Shown: positions 27,313-35,386 of the stretch, piece by piece
Layout: every line of letters begins with the position of its first letter
Position numbering within the stretch: position 1 is the stretch's first letter
From: Collimonas pratensis
Lineage (GTDB): Bacteria > Pseudomonadota > Gammaproteobacteria > Burkholderiales > Burkholderiaceae_D
Assembly (NCBI RefSeq): GCF_001584185.1
Contig: NZ_CP013234.1
Coordinates: 1,550,001 to 1,614,000, forward strand
Length of the DNA: 64,000 nucleotides
Direction of reading: 5' to 3'
Made by a program: the position numbers and the translations under genes
The notes under the pieces: generated by a model
Database searches by the model: none
Told to the model about the DNA's origin: nothing
Seen by the model: only the letters and a program-made list of their open reading frames with translations

Positions 27313-27660
27313 TGAGCTTCCGATCGTAACAAGTCATTAATCCTATATCTTATCGAGCATTTTTCAAAAGTACGAGTGCTTGTATTGCGTCGCTTTTGAA
27401 CATGATTTTTTTGTTGTCTTAAATATTTTATCCTGTGTCAAGCTGTCATTTTTAACAGCTTGTTATACAGAAATGCTGACCTAAGCTGAAAAATATTTGC
27501 TGCGTTGCACACTAATGGCCGGGCGGCGGAAACTGAATTTCGCCAGGCATTCAGCCTTAACTCGCTGACGGCATCTCCCGCAAAAAAGGGCGATTCATTG
27601 CTTGCGAAAGAACTTCGCCAGGCTATTCGAAAGGCGTCAGGGAAAGGAAGGTAAAGGCAT
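27313..27660. other. AT-rich intergenic region upstream of the ACP gene; hairpin at 27439-27462
   Basis: No gene seen. An 8-bp inverted repeat CAAGCTGT / ACAGCTTG with an 8-nt AT-rich centre sits in a very AT-rich tract and could be an operator or a leader hairpin. Near the 3' end the phrase TTCGCCAGGC occurs twice (about 27540 and 27609), followed by purine-rich AAAGGAAGG before the ACP start. Confidence 0.4.
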
Positions 27661-27930
27661 ATGAGCGAAAGAATCACGAAGAATGAAATTCGGGGACGCC
27701 TGGTAGACATGGTGGCGCACGCACTGGAATCTCCGCCGCAGGGAATTCGATGCGACATACTGTTATCGAAGCTAGGGGTCGACTCGATGGCAGTCGTCGA
27801 CATGTCCGCACAACTGGAGGCCTGGTTGCATATGGAAATTGAACCCACTATAGTCTGGGATTACCCTACCATCGACGCTATGGCTTCCTACCTGGAAGAA
27901 CAATATCTAGCCCGCGCTTCCTTAAGTTGA
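27661..27930 (+). CDS. Acyl carrier protein
   Basis: 89-residue carrier protein with the phosphopantetheine-attachment serine at Ser42 in LGVDSMAVVDM. Four-helix ACP pattern with an acidic helix II region and an EQYL ending. It reads VDSM rather than the DSLD of housekeeping AcpP, so it is a specialised, polyketide-like ACP. The start has a strong purine-rich box. It lies 96 bp before a type-I-like ketosynthase gene, which should load or extend the acyl chain it carries. Confidence 0.85.
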   Translation: MSERITKNEIRGRLVDMVAHALESPPQGIRCDILLSKLGVDSMAVVDMSAQLEAWLHMEIEPTIVWDYPTIDAMASYLEEQYLARASLS

Positions 27931-28026
27931 TATTCATCTCGTAGCCGTTCCACTTCCATCCAGAATTCTTGCAGTCCGTGATAAACAGCGCGGCGCTATG
28001 GCATCGTGCTTGCAAAGGGAGATGTC

Positions 28027-29280
28027 ATGATTGTGATTGCCGGCATGAGTTGCCACTTTCCGGGTGCCGATGGTCTTGCCGCATTTTGGAAACTGATCAA
28101 GGCGAATCAATCGGCGATTAGTGATCCGCCGCCCCATCGCAGCGAATTCATTCGTGTGGCGGACGAATTACAAATACCGGTACGAGGGGGCTATATCGCC
28201 CACGAAAATACCTTCGACGCGGATCGCTTTCATATTCCAGAGCGTGAGGCGCTCTGGATGGATCCGCAGCAAAAGCTGGTTCTTACTCACGCCTGCAACG
28301 CCCTGGAGGATGCCGGCCTGACGGTCGATGCGCTCAAAGGGAGCCGGACCGGTGTTTTCGTTGGCGCCATGGCCAACGATCTGGCTTATCTTCAGTTCGG
28401 CGATGTGGCGCGGATTGAAGGCGTGAACGTCATCGGCAACGGTTTGTGCATGATTGCCAACCGCCTGTCATATGAACTGGATTTGCACGGCCCCAGCATG
28501 ACTATCGATACGGCATGCTCTTCTTCATTGGTTGCCGCACATTACGCAGTTCGTGCATTGCGTGATTTTGAATGTGATGTGGCAGTGGTTGCGGGGGGCA
28601 ACGTTATCCTGTCCACCATGCTGCAAAAATTCTATCAGCTGATTGGGGTGGGTTCGCCGGACGGTAATTGCCGATCGTTCAGCCAGCACGCCAACGGCAT
28701 TGGACGGGCAGAGGGCGTGGGTGTGCTGGTGCTTTGCCGAGAGCAGGATCTGCCTGTGTCCGGACGCCGTCGCGCTTATGCCGCCATTGGCGGCAGCCAG
28801 GTCAACCATGGCGGGCTAACCAGTCGCTTCACCGCTCCCAGCATCCAGGCGCAAGTAGCGTTGCTCAGGCAAACCTATGCGCAGGCAAGCATCCAGCCCC
28901 ATGAGATTGCTTACGTGGAAGGTCACGGCACCGGCACTCGCCAGGGCGACCTCATGGAAATCAAGGCGCTACAGGAGGTCTTCCAGGGACGGGAACTCGC
29001 CTGTCCGCTAGGGGCGGTCAAAAGTCTGATCAATCACACGGAGGCGGCATCCGGCATGGCCGGGTTGATCAAAGTGGCGCTCATGCTCCATCACGAGCAG
29101 ATTCCAGCGAGTACCTATGCGGACTCGCCAGCTGCGCTGCTCGACGCATCGTCGCCGGTACAGCTGATTCCCGATGCACGGTCATTGCGTCCCCATCGTG
29201 CGCATCATATGGGGGTCAGTGCTTTCGGTCTTGGCGGCACCAATGCCCATGCTGTCCTGGCATCGCACAGGGTCGCCTGA
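28027..29280 (+). CDS. Stand-alone beta-ketoacyl synthase, type I polyketide-synthase-like
   Basis: 417-residue condensing enzyme. The active-site triad is complete: Cys164 in DTACSSSLVA, His300 in VEGHGTGT and His337 in INHTEAASG, with Lys332 nearby. The N-terminus IAGMSCHFPGADGLAAFWKL and the ending GLGGTNAHAVL are those of modular type I KS domains, yet the protein ends where a KS-AT linker would begin, and no acyltransferase or ketoreductase follows. Start ATG 28027 has AGGGAG 5 nt upstream. Genes order ACP, KS, alpha/beta hydrolase suggests one or few condensations on a carrier, then release by the hydrolase. Malonyl loading would have to come from FabD or another protein. Confidence 0.88.
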   Translation: MIVIAGMSCHFPGADGLAAFWKLIKANQSAISDPPPHRSEFIRVADELQIPVRGGYIAHENTFDADRFHIPEREALWMDPQQKLVLTHACNALEDAGLTVDALKGSRTGVFVGAMANDLAYLQFGDVARIEGVNVIGNGLCMIANRLSYELDLHGPSMTIDTACSSSLVAAHYAVRALRDFECDVAVVAGGNVILSTMLQKFYQLIGVGSPDGNCRSFSQHANGIGRAEGVGVLVLCREQDLPVSGRRRAYAAIGGSQVNHGGLTSRFTAPSIQAQVALLRQTYAQASIQPHEIAYVEGHGTGTRQGDLMEIKALQEVFQGRELACPLGAVKSLINHTEAASGMAGLIKVALMLHHEQIPASTYADSPAALLDASSPVQLIPDARSLRPHRAHHMGVSAFGLGGTNAHAVLASHRVA

Positions 29281-29309
29281 TACTTTCTTTTCCCGGCGGA
29301 TAGATTGAT

Positions 29310-30137
29310 ATGCCAAAAATCAACATTGCAGGACATCCCATGTACTACATGGACCGGGGGAAGGGGGCGGTCGTGGTTTTGTTGCATAGCTATCTGGCCA
29401 ATGCCTTCATGTGGACGCCGCAAATCAAGACTCTGGAACAGCATTACCGCGTGATCGTGCCGGACCTGTGGGGGCATGGCAGCTCCGGCGCCTTGCCGCA
29501 AGGAGCGGATGATCTGACAGCGTTGACTTGTCATACAAGATCGCTGCTCGACAGTTTGGATCTAGAGACATGCTTTGTCGTTGGTCAATCTGTCGGTGGC
29601 ATGCTTGCGGCCGAGTTGGCGCTCATGGCCCCTGAGCGGATTAGTGGCCTGGTGATGATGGGGACTTATCTTGGTCAAGAGCCAGTAATGCCGCGGGCTT
29701 ATTTCATGAGCATGCTGGATAAGGTGGAAGCATGCGAAGCATTCACTCCAGCACTAATTGATGAAGTGGCGTCCATGTTCTTCCAGTCGGATAGATCCAA
29801 CGCGGCGCCATCCTTGAAAGCTTCGTTCCAGAAACAGCTTGCTTCCTGGCCGGCGGAGGTGCTGCGAGGAAGCATCGTTCCCATCGGACGCATGATCTTC
29901 AACCGCCGCGATTTACGCTTCCGTCTTCAGGAACTGGATGCGGACTCTACACTGGTGATGTGCGGTGAGCACGACCAGGTCCGGCCCCCATCAGAATCCT
30001 TGGAGATGGCGCAATGCATTGGCTGCCGATACATGGAGGTTCCAGGTGCAAGCCATACCTCTAATCTGGAACGTCCCGAGTTTGTCACGCATGAGCTTCT
30101 GGCTTTTCTGAGTGAGCTCGAACGCATCCGCTCATGA
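29310..30137 (+). CDS. Alpha/beta hydrolase, possible thioesterase of the KS/ACP cluster
   Basis: 275-residue alpha/beta hydrolase with a full triad: Ser94 in VGQSVGG, Asp222 in GEHDQVRPP and His249 in GASHTSNLE. Oxyanion loop LLHSYLAN near 24-31 and PDLWGHGSS near 51-59. The gene begins 29 bp after the ketosynthase stop on the same strand, so it probably acts on the ketosynthase product, either releasing it from the ACP or modifying it. The fold alone does not prove thioesterase activity. Confidence 0.8.
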   Translation: MPKINIAGHPMYYMDRGKGAVVVLLHSYLANAFMWTPQIKTLEQHYRVIVPDLWGHGSSGALPQGADDLTALTCHTRSLLDSLDLETCFVVGQSVGGMLAAELALMAPERISGLVMMGTYLGQEPVMPRAYFMSMLDKVEACEAFTPALIDEVASMFFQSDRSNAAPSLKASFQKQLASWPAEVLRGSIVPIGRMIFNRRDLRFRLQELDADSTLVMCGEHDQVRPPSESLEMAQCIGCRYMEVPGASHTSNLERPEFVTHELLAFLSELERIRS

Positions 30138-30150
30138 TTGGCTTTGGTGA

Positions 30151-30375
30151 TCGGAGCCCTATCACGCGACCTATGTCGGCGCGCCGCGGATAGACAGTTC
30201 CCGCAAAATAGATCCCGCTAAACCGCTGGTGGAGAAATTTGACGGGAAAAAAGAGGATCCGCATTTCGATGTGCTGCTGGCGGCTTGCCGCAAGGAAATC
30301 GCGGAGCGTGGCGGTGAAATAATCAGCATCAGGAAAATTCCCCTGGACGCCAAGAACATCAGGCCCTCGCATTGA
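30151..30375 (+). pseudogene. Coding-like fragment without start codon (remnant or unusually started small gene)
   Basis: An open frame of 74 codons after the hydrolase, closed by TGA, with amino-acid composition of a real protein: HATYVGAPRIDSSRKIDP, then LVEKFDGKKEDPHFDVLLAA, then ERGGEIISIRKIPLDAKN. It has no ATG; the only in-frame alternative start is GTG at 30229, without a ribosome binding site. I do not recognise the family. It is most easily read as the C-terminal remnant of a gene lost from the cluster. Confidence 0.4.
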
Positions 30376-30607
30376 AAAATGATAACGCCGCGCAGCGCGG
30401 CCGCTGCCTGCTCCATATCTTCCAGGAACCGGCGGCCAAAGAAGAAGTCTCAGCATGGCAGGATATAAAAGGATGCCGCCCATCATTAAATATTTCCCTT
30501 GATTTAACAAATTTGAAAAGGATTGTGAAATCAGGGATTTAACATTGGACAACACCGTGTGATTTCCATGATGATTTTAGCGAGCAGTGTTTTTTAGGGG
30601 ACTTGGT

Positions 30608-30895
30608 ATGGAAACGCTCATCAACGATACATATCTCAACAAGAGTATCGATAAAATCCTGGGCTGCGCGACGCTGGCGCTTTACGGCGAAGACATCCGC
30701 TTCTCCGTGCTTCTCACCATCCGCGACGTGCGCGATTACCTGGCTAACGTCAAGGCGGGAGATCCTGCGTTCAACCAGCGCGTGTTCCGGAACAGTTTGA
30801 CGGCGCTCGCCAACAGCACGCATCCCAGCATGCCCGACTACAGGAAAACGCTGGAGTATGCGGCGACGCTGATGACGGTTGAACTGGGCGAATAG
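30608..30895 (+). CDS. Small protein of unknown function
   Basis: 95 residues, cytosolic, no recognised domain. Mostly helical by composition; starts METLINDTYLNKSIDKIL and ends TLMTVELGE. ATG 30608 has a good AGGGG 8 nt upstream. It follows a 230-bp AT-rich stretch after the coding fragment and precedes a dehydrogenase gene by 127 bp. Codon use is GC-rich like the backbone, so it is probably native. Confidence 0.6.
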   Translation: METLINDTYLNKSIDKILGCATLALYGEDIRFSVLLTIRDVRDYLANVKAGDPAFNQRVFRNSLTALANSTHPSMPDYRKTLEYAATLMTVELGE

Positions 30896-31022
30896 CTATC
30901 ATTTGACAAGGAATCCGCAGGCATCAAGCCATCGCAAAACCGTCGGTCGCAAACCGCTAAATTGATCCGGTGTTATATTTCGACACTCTGCTGTTCAGGC
31001 TCAATTTAAAAGGAATACGATC

Positions 31023-31877
31023 ATGGCAAACATCGCTTTTCTCGGCACCGGTTTACTTGGAAGCGCATTTGCGGAAGCTGCTGCAAAACGCGGCGACACG
31101 GTCACCGCATGGAACCGCTCCATCGACAAAGTTCAAGCCCTTTCCCAGTTCGGCGTGAAGGCTGCAGCGACGCCTGCGGAAGCGGTGCGGTCTGCCTCCC
31201 GAGTACACATCGTCCTGAAGGACGACGCTGTGGTCGAGGAAGTTATTGCGGCGATACGCGGCGAACTTTCTGCCGACACCATCCTGATCGACCACACCAC
31301 TACATTGCCGGCGCTCACCGCCGCACGTGCCGCGCGCTTGCATGCGGCCGGCATCAAGTATCTGCATTGCCCGGTCTTCATGGGACCGCCGGCGGCGCGC
31401 AACGCGCAGGGTTCGATGATGGTGGCTGGGCCGAAGGCGCTGTTCGAATCGGTGCAGGGAGACCTCGCCAAAATGACCGGGCGCCTGGAATACATGGGCG
31501 AACGCGCCGACCTGGCGGCAGCCAATAAACTGTTTGGCAATGCCGTGATTATCGGCCTTTCTGCGGTGATGGCTGACGTGCTTACGCTGGCGCAGGCGAG
31601 CGACGTCAGCGGCGAGGACGCCATCAAGCTGCTCGGACTGCTTGATCTGAACGGCATGGTGGCGGGCCGCGGAGTCAACATGGCCAAGGGTAATTTCAGC
31701 CCGAGTTTTGAACTGGCGATGGCGCGCAAGGATGTGCGGCTGATGCTGGAGACGACCGGCAAGCGGCCGATGGCGGCGTTGCCCGCGGTCGCGGCCAGGA
31801 TGGATCAGCTCATTGCAGAGGGGCATGGCGCCAAGGATGCCAGCGTGCTCGGCATCGATGCGGTCGCGCGGCCTTAG
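31023..31877 (+). CDS. 3-hydroxyisobutyrate-dehydrogenase-family NAD(P)-dependent oxidoreductase
   Basis: 284-residue beta-hydroxyacid dehydrogenase. Rossmann motif FLGTGLLGSAFA (5-16), cofactor-selecting WNRS (38-41), substrate-side GPPAARNAQG near 123, and catalytic Lys in AANKLFGNAV near 172. The Arg of WNRS suggests NADP preference. Such enzymes act on 3-hydroxyisobutyrate, tartronate semialdehyde or succinic semialdehyde. Start ATG 31023 has AAAGGA upstream. It stands alone; a palindromic repeat follows. Confidence 0.85.
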   Translation: MANIAFLGTGLLGSAFAEAAAKRGDTVTAWNRSIDKVQALSQFGVKAAATPAEAVRSASRVHIVLKDDAVVEEVIAAIRGELSADTILIDHTTTLPALTAARAARLHAAGIKYLHCPVFMGPPAARNAQGSMMVAGPKALFESVQGDLAKMTGRLEYMGERADLAAANKLFGNAVIIGLSAVMADVLTLAQASDVSGEDAIKLLGLLDLNGMVAGRGVNMAKGNFSPSFELAMARKDVRLMLETTGKRPMAALPAVAARMDQLIAEGHGAKDASVLGIDAVARP

Positions 31878-31895
31878 TCCCGTTACTCGAGAAGC

Positions 31896-31960
31896 TAGGG
31901 TGGGCACCCGTGCCCACGCGTTGCGGAAATGCTGCTGCGTGGGCACGGGTGTCCACCCTA
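31896..31960. repeat. Palindromic repeat with GTGGGCAC arms, between convergent genes
   Basis: 24-bp arms (31896-31919 and 31937-31960, one mismatch, reading TAGGGTGGGCACCCGTGCCC) around a 17-nt loop. A related element lies at 45110-45191. It could act as a bidirectional terminator. Confidence 0.8.
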
Positions 31961-32001
31961 CTGCGTGCTGGACAGCTGGCGCACGGCTGGTTAATCCACG
32001 C

Positions 32002-32922
32002 TCACAAATCGCGCGCCCAGGTCTCGCCAATCAGATTCTTGCCGAAGCTGTGATGGGATTCTTCTGCAATTTTTTCAAAGCCGGCCTTGGCGTAGATGTC
32101 GCGGGCGCCGACCAGGATGCTGTTGGTCCACAACAGCATCTTCTTGTAACCTGCAAATTTCGCGAAGTGCAAGCACTCCTCGACCAGCCGCCGGCCTATC
32201 CCCATGCCGCGCGCGCTGGGCTCCACGTACAGCATGCGCAGCTTGGCCGTGCTTTCATCGTGGCGCACGACAAACACTGAACCGGCTACCTTGCCATCCT
32301 TTTCGGCGATCCAGCAGCGTTCCGCGCTGCTGTCGAAATCGCGCAGGTACTTGGCGACGATATCGGCGACCAGCGCTTCGAACTCCGCATTCCAGCCATA
32401 GTCCTGGGCATACAGTACGCCATGCCTGTGCACCACCCAGCCCATGTCGCCCGGCCGCGGATCGCGCAGCAGGTAGGAGGAGGGGCGTTGGCCCAGCAAG
32501 CCTTCTATCTGTTGCATGGCTTCGACCAGCTGATGTTGTTCGGGTACTGACAATTGGCCCAGCATGGCGGCAACTTCGCGCTGCGAGGTTTCATCCAGCG
32601 GCGCAAAAGTTGTGCACCCGAGTTCGGTCAGGCGCAGCTGCGCAACGCGGCCGTCGGCTTCCGAGCGCACACGTTCTAGCAGGCCCTTTTTCTCGAATCC
32701 GGAGATCACCCGGCTCAGGTAGCCGGGATTGAGACTGAGCTCGCGGGCCAGGTCGGCTGCCGTCAATCCTGAGCGATGCGCCAGTTCATACAAGATGCGC
32801 AGCTCGGTCAGCGAAAATGCGCTGTCCAGCAAGTGCTCGTGCAGCACACCGATCTTGTCGGTATAGAAGCGGTTGAAGCGCCGGACCATGGTGGCGCGAT
32901 CGTCTAGTTGTTCGATAGTCAT
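32002..32922 (-). CDS. MarR-GNAT fusion regulator/acetyltransferase
   Basis: 306 residues in two parts. An N-terminal MarR winged helix (about 1-145) has the LTAADLARELSLNPGYLSRV recognition region and the wing GRVAQLRLT. A C-terminal GNAT domain (about 155-300) has the acetyl-CoA binding pattern EPSARGMGIGRRLVEE and the ending YAKAGFEKI. Fusions of this kind couple DNA binding to acetylation of a small molecule or protein; the target is unknown. Start ATG 32922. It converges on the dehydrogenase gene and is divergent from pldA across about 200 bp. Confidence 0.9.
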   Translation of the reverse strand: MTIEQLDDRATMVRRFNRFYTDKIGVLHEHLLDSAFSLTELRILYELAHRSGLTAADLARELSLNPGYLSRVISGFEKKGLLERVRSEADGRVAQLRLTELGCTTFAPLDETSQREVAAMLGQLSVPEQHQLVEAMQQIEGLLGQRPSSYLLRDPRPGDMGWVVHRHGVLYAQDYGWNAEFEALVADIVAKYLRDFDSSAERCWIAEKDGKVAGSVFVVRHDESTAKLRMLYVEPSARGMGIGRRLVEECLHFAKFAGYKKMLLWTNSILVGARDIYAKAGFEKIAEESHHSFGKNLIGETWARDL

Positions 32923-33128
32923 ATGCGTCGATTATGTTGCCTGAAGCTCCAATATAAGTGCTTTAGGCAACTAAATCAAGATTGTATGTCGTTCTATCGT
33001 CAACCTGTCTTGCAAACGGATACATATGTTTTTCGAGCGATGGCAAGAAGTTGGCCATAATGGAAGCCTTTTGACTTCTTGCGCCGCTCGACGTGGGTTC
33101 GCCTGTTGCTGCCCTTCGGAAACCTCCT

Positions 33129-34178
33129 ATGAAAAGAAACGCAAAAACTATCCTTCTTTCTTTCAGCTGTATGTCGCCGGCGCTGCTGCATGCGGCTGAG
33201 CTCGAGCAGCAGCTGGCGCGCTGCTCGGCATTGGCTGACGCCGCCGTGCGCCTGAGCTGCTTCGACGGCCTGGCCAAGGCCACGGCAGATGTAGCCGTCC
33301 CTGCCGCTTCAGCCACTGTTTCTGCTGCGGCGCCAAGCGCGGCGGCGCCGGCAATCGCCGCCGGCAAGACCACAGAGCGAGGCGCAGAGACGATCTCGCA
33401 TACCGTGCAGAGCTGGGAACTGGATCCCAACGCCAAGCGCGGCGTGTTCGCGCTCAAGTCCTATCTGGATAATTACGTGCTGCTGGCCAATTACAGCAGT
33501 TCGACCAACCTGGCGCCATACAACCAGGACACGCCGAACGGACTTAACCCGCAAAAGGTCGAGCTGACTTATCAGCTGAGTTTCAAGATGAAGATGGCGG
33601 AAAGCATCGCCGGCAGCCCGGTCGATCTGTGGCTGGCCTATACCCAGCAGAGTTTCTGGCAGGCGTACAACCGTGCCAATTCCAGCCCGTTCCGCGAAAC
33701 CAATTACCAGCCTGAGCTGATTGCGACGCTGCCCCTGAAACTCAGTTTCGGCGATTTCAACCTGCGCTATCTCAATTTCGGACTGGTGCACCAGTCCAAC
33801 GGCCAGTCCTCGACCTTGTCGCGCAGCTGGAACCGCTTCTATACAGAACTGGGCGCCGAATACGGCAACCTGGCGCTGTCGGCCAGGATCTGGAAGCGGC
33901 TCGACAATGCCACGGCCAATAACGACAATATCGACATCGTCGACTACATGGGCCATGGCGATGTGCGCGCCACCTATCGCCAGGACGGCTACCAGTATTC
34001 TCTGCTGGCGCGTCGCAATTTCCAGACCGGACACGGGGCAGTGCAGGCCAGCATGGCGTTTCCGGTCACGACCAATCTGAAAGGCTACGTGCAGATGTTT
34101 TCGGGTTACGGCGAAAGCCTGATCGATTACAACTATGCGCAGAAATCGATAGGAGCCGGTTTCCTGATCGATTTCTAA
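33129..34178 (+). CDS. pldA: Outer membrane phospholipase A (OMPLA)
   Basis: 349-residue outer-membrane beta-barrel phospholipase A1/A2, active as a calcium-dependent dimer when the envelope is damaged. Signal peptide 1-22. A Cys pair in an N-terminal helical region (ARCSALADAAVRLSCFDGL) is followed by an Ala-rich linker and the barrel. The family signatures are YTQQSFWQAYN, NYQPEL and the catalytic His-Ser pair in LVHQSNGQSS with Asn in SWNRFYTELG. Start ATG 33129 lies just before a MKRNAK signal; a codon 36 bp upstream is less likely. Followed by a strong terminator. Confidence 0.93.
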   Translation: MKRNAKTILLSFSCMSPALLHAAELEQQLARCSALADAAVRLSCFDGLAKATADVAVPAASATVSAAAPSAAAPAIAAGKTTERGAETISHTVQSWELDPNAKRGVFALKSYLDNYVLLANYSSSTNLAPYNQDTPNGLNPQKVELTYQLSFKMKMAESIAGSPVDLWLAYTQQSFWQAYNRANSSPFRETNYQPELIATLPLKLSFGDFNLRYLNFGLVHQSNGQSSTLSRSWNRFYTELGAEYGNLALSARIWKRLDNATANNDNIDIVDYMGHGDVRATYRQDGYQYSLLARRNFQTGHGAVQASMAFPVTTNLKGYVQMFSGYGESLIDYNYAQKSIGAGFLIDF

Positions 34179-34210
34179 CGATGCCAGACAAAAGAAATTT
34201 GTTGTTCAGC

Positions 34211-34245
34211 CAGCCCCGGATCTCATCTGTCCGGGGCTTTTTTTG
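34211..34245 (+). terminator. Rho-independent terminator of pldA
   Basis: 8-bp stem AGCCCCGG (34211-34218) / CCGGGGCT (34230-34237) and a T-rich tract immediately after. Confidence 0.9.
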
Positions 34246-35024
34246 TCTGCAGATAGGGCAAAAATCGCTTCCTCACCTGTGGATTTACTGCTCCGTACCA
34301 GCTTGTCAGTAACCTCGTTGCCGATCTGCAGCGATCTGATTCATCTTGCGATGCACCAAACTGGTCCCGGCGGCATTGCCGGGCGGAGGATGGTTTGGCG
34401 CTCCAGCACGTTTTCCCGGACGCCTCGATGCCGGGGCGTACAGGCACGGCCATCGCGCAATTTGTCGTTCCGGCTGCAGCGCTTGCGGTAAAACCGGATC
34501 ACCATTTTTGTGCTTTGCGCACCAAAGTGGTATTACAAAAAAACTACCAATACAAACTGGTCTTGATCATTTATTTAAGGGTTTGAATAATGCTGCGACG
34601 CAGCGTTGTTTAGTGCCTTGAATAATGCCGCTTGATTCATGCGACGATTCGCATGTTTTGCATCAAAAACATGGAAAAAATCCGGCAATAGTCATTTCAT
34701 GGACGCTTAAACAACTGTTTGATATCAAAATGAACGCGCCTTAAAAATCTCTGCAAGTGCTTGTTTAAATAGAGAAAACAAGAAAATTCAAGCATAAATC
34801 CCGACTGGATTATGCGGCGATGCGTCAAAAGAAAAGAAGTTCAACAAAAACCTCGAAAATTTTCATTTTTCAGAAAATTTCAAATTTTCCTGCCGTGATT
34901 TTCAAAAAAAGCGACCAGTCCAGTCCACTAAACAACACTCATGTAGTTTGCAAAATAGTGAATGTAAACAACGGTATATATAGATATATGAATTGTGTTT
35001 TTTGATACCAATAATTTATTTATC
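34246..35024. other. Long intergenic region without a protein gene; possible small-RNA locus
   Basis: Nearly 800 bp with no convincing reading frame; the right half is very AT-rich. It contains AAGTGGTATTA at 34525-34535, the reverse complement of the operator motif found at three chitin/GlcNAc promoters, and AACTGGT at 34555-34561. Just downstream are TTGATC (34563-34568) and AATAAT (34586-34591) at 17-bp spacing, and 50 bp later a 7-bp hairpin CATGCGA / TCGCATG (34638-34655) followed by TTTT. This could be a short transcript, but the evidence is only motif arrangement. Confidence 0.35.
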
Positions 35025-35073
35025 TAATACCAGTTGAATGCCTATTGACAGCCACTTTTACGGTCCATAGAGT
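35025..35073 (+). promoter_or_regulatory. Promoter and candidate NagR site of the TonB-dependent receptor gene
   Basis: TAATACCAGTT (35025-35035), TTGACA (35045-35050) and TAGAGT (35068-35073) with a 17-bp spacer. The same three elements with identical spacing occur at 41175-41223 and, on the minus strand, at 52475-52427. The half-site ACTGGT on the opposite strand resembles half of the HutC-type GntR (DasR/NagR) operator. The transcript would have an mRNA leader of about 300 nt. Confidence 0.7.
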
Positions 35074-35326
35074 GTCCCCAGCGCAACGTTTCTAAATGAA
35101 ATTTTGAAGCTTGGACGCAAGGCAGGTTGGGGTGATGTGCGGGGCAGAGTACGCACAGCACCTTCTCCGCAAGGTCTTTGGAGAAGGACCAGGCGAAGAA
35201 GTAGCGGCACCTGTAGTGACATGCGGCGTCTTGTTGGGTGGGACTTGTTGTATTGGCGACTGTATCGAAAAAAGGTTCTCCCTTTGCCGGCTTGAAGCGA
35301 CGTCAAACCGCATCGTGGAGAAGTAA

Positions 35327-35386
35327 ATGAAAAATGGCCTGCGTCAGATAGGCTGGGCCGCAATCGATGGGGAGAACAGTAAGTGA
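35327..35386 (+). CDS. Leader ORF (19 residues) overlapping the receptor start codon
   Basis: ATG 35327 has GGAG 6 nt upstream, a better ribosome binding site than many genes here. The frame encodes MKNGLRQIGWAAIDGENSK and its TGA overlaps the GTG start of the TonB-dependent receptor (GTGA, 4 bp). It is in a different frame from the receptor, so it is not an alternative start. The geometry is that of translational coupling. The peptide resembles nothing known to me. Confidence 0.55.
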   Translation: MKNGLRQIGWAAIDGENSK

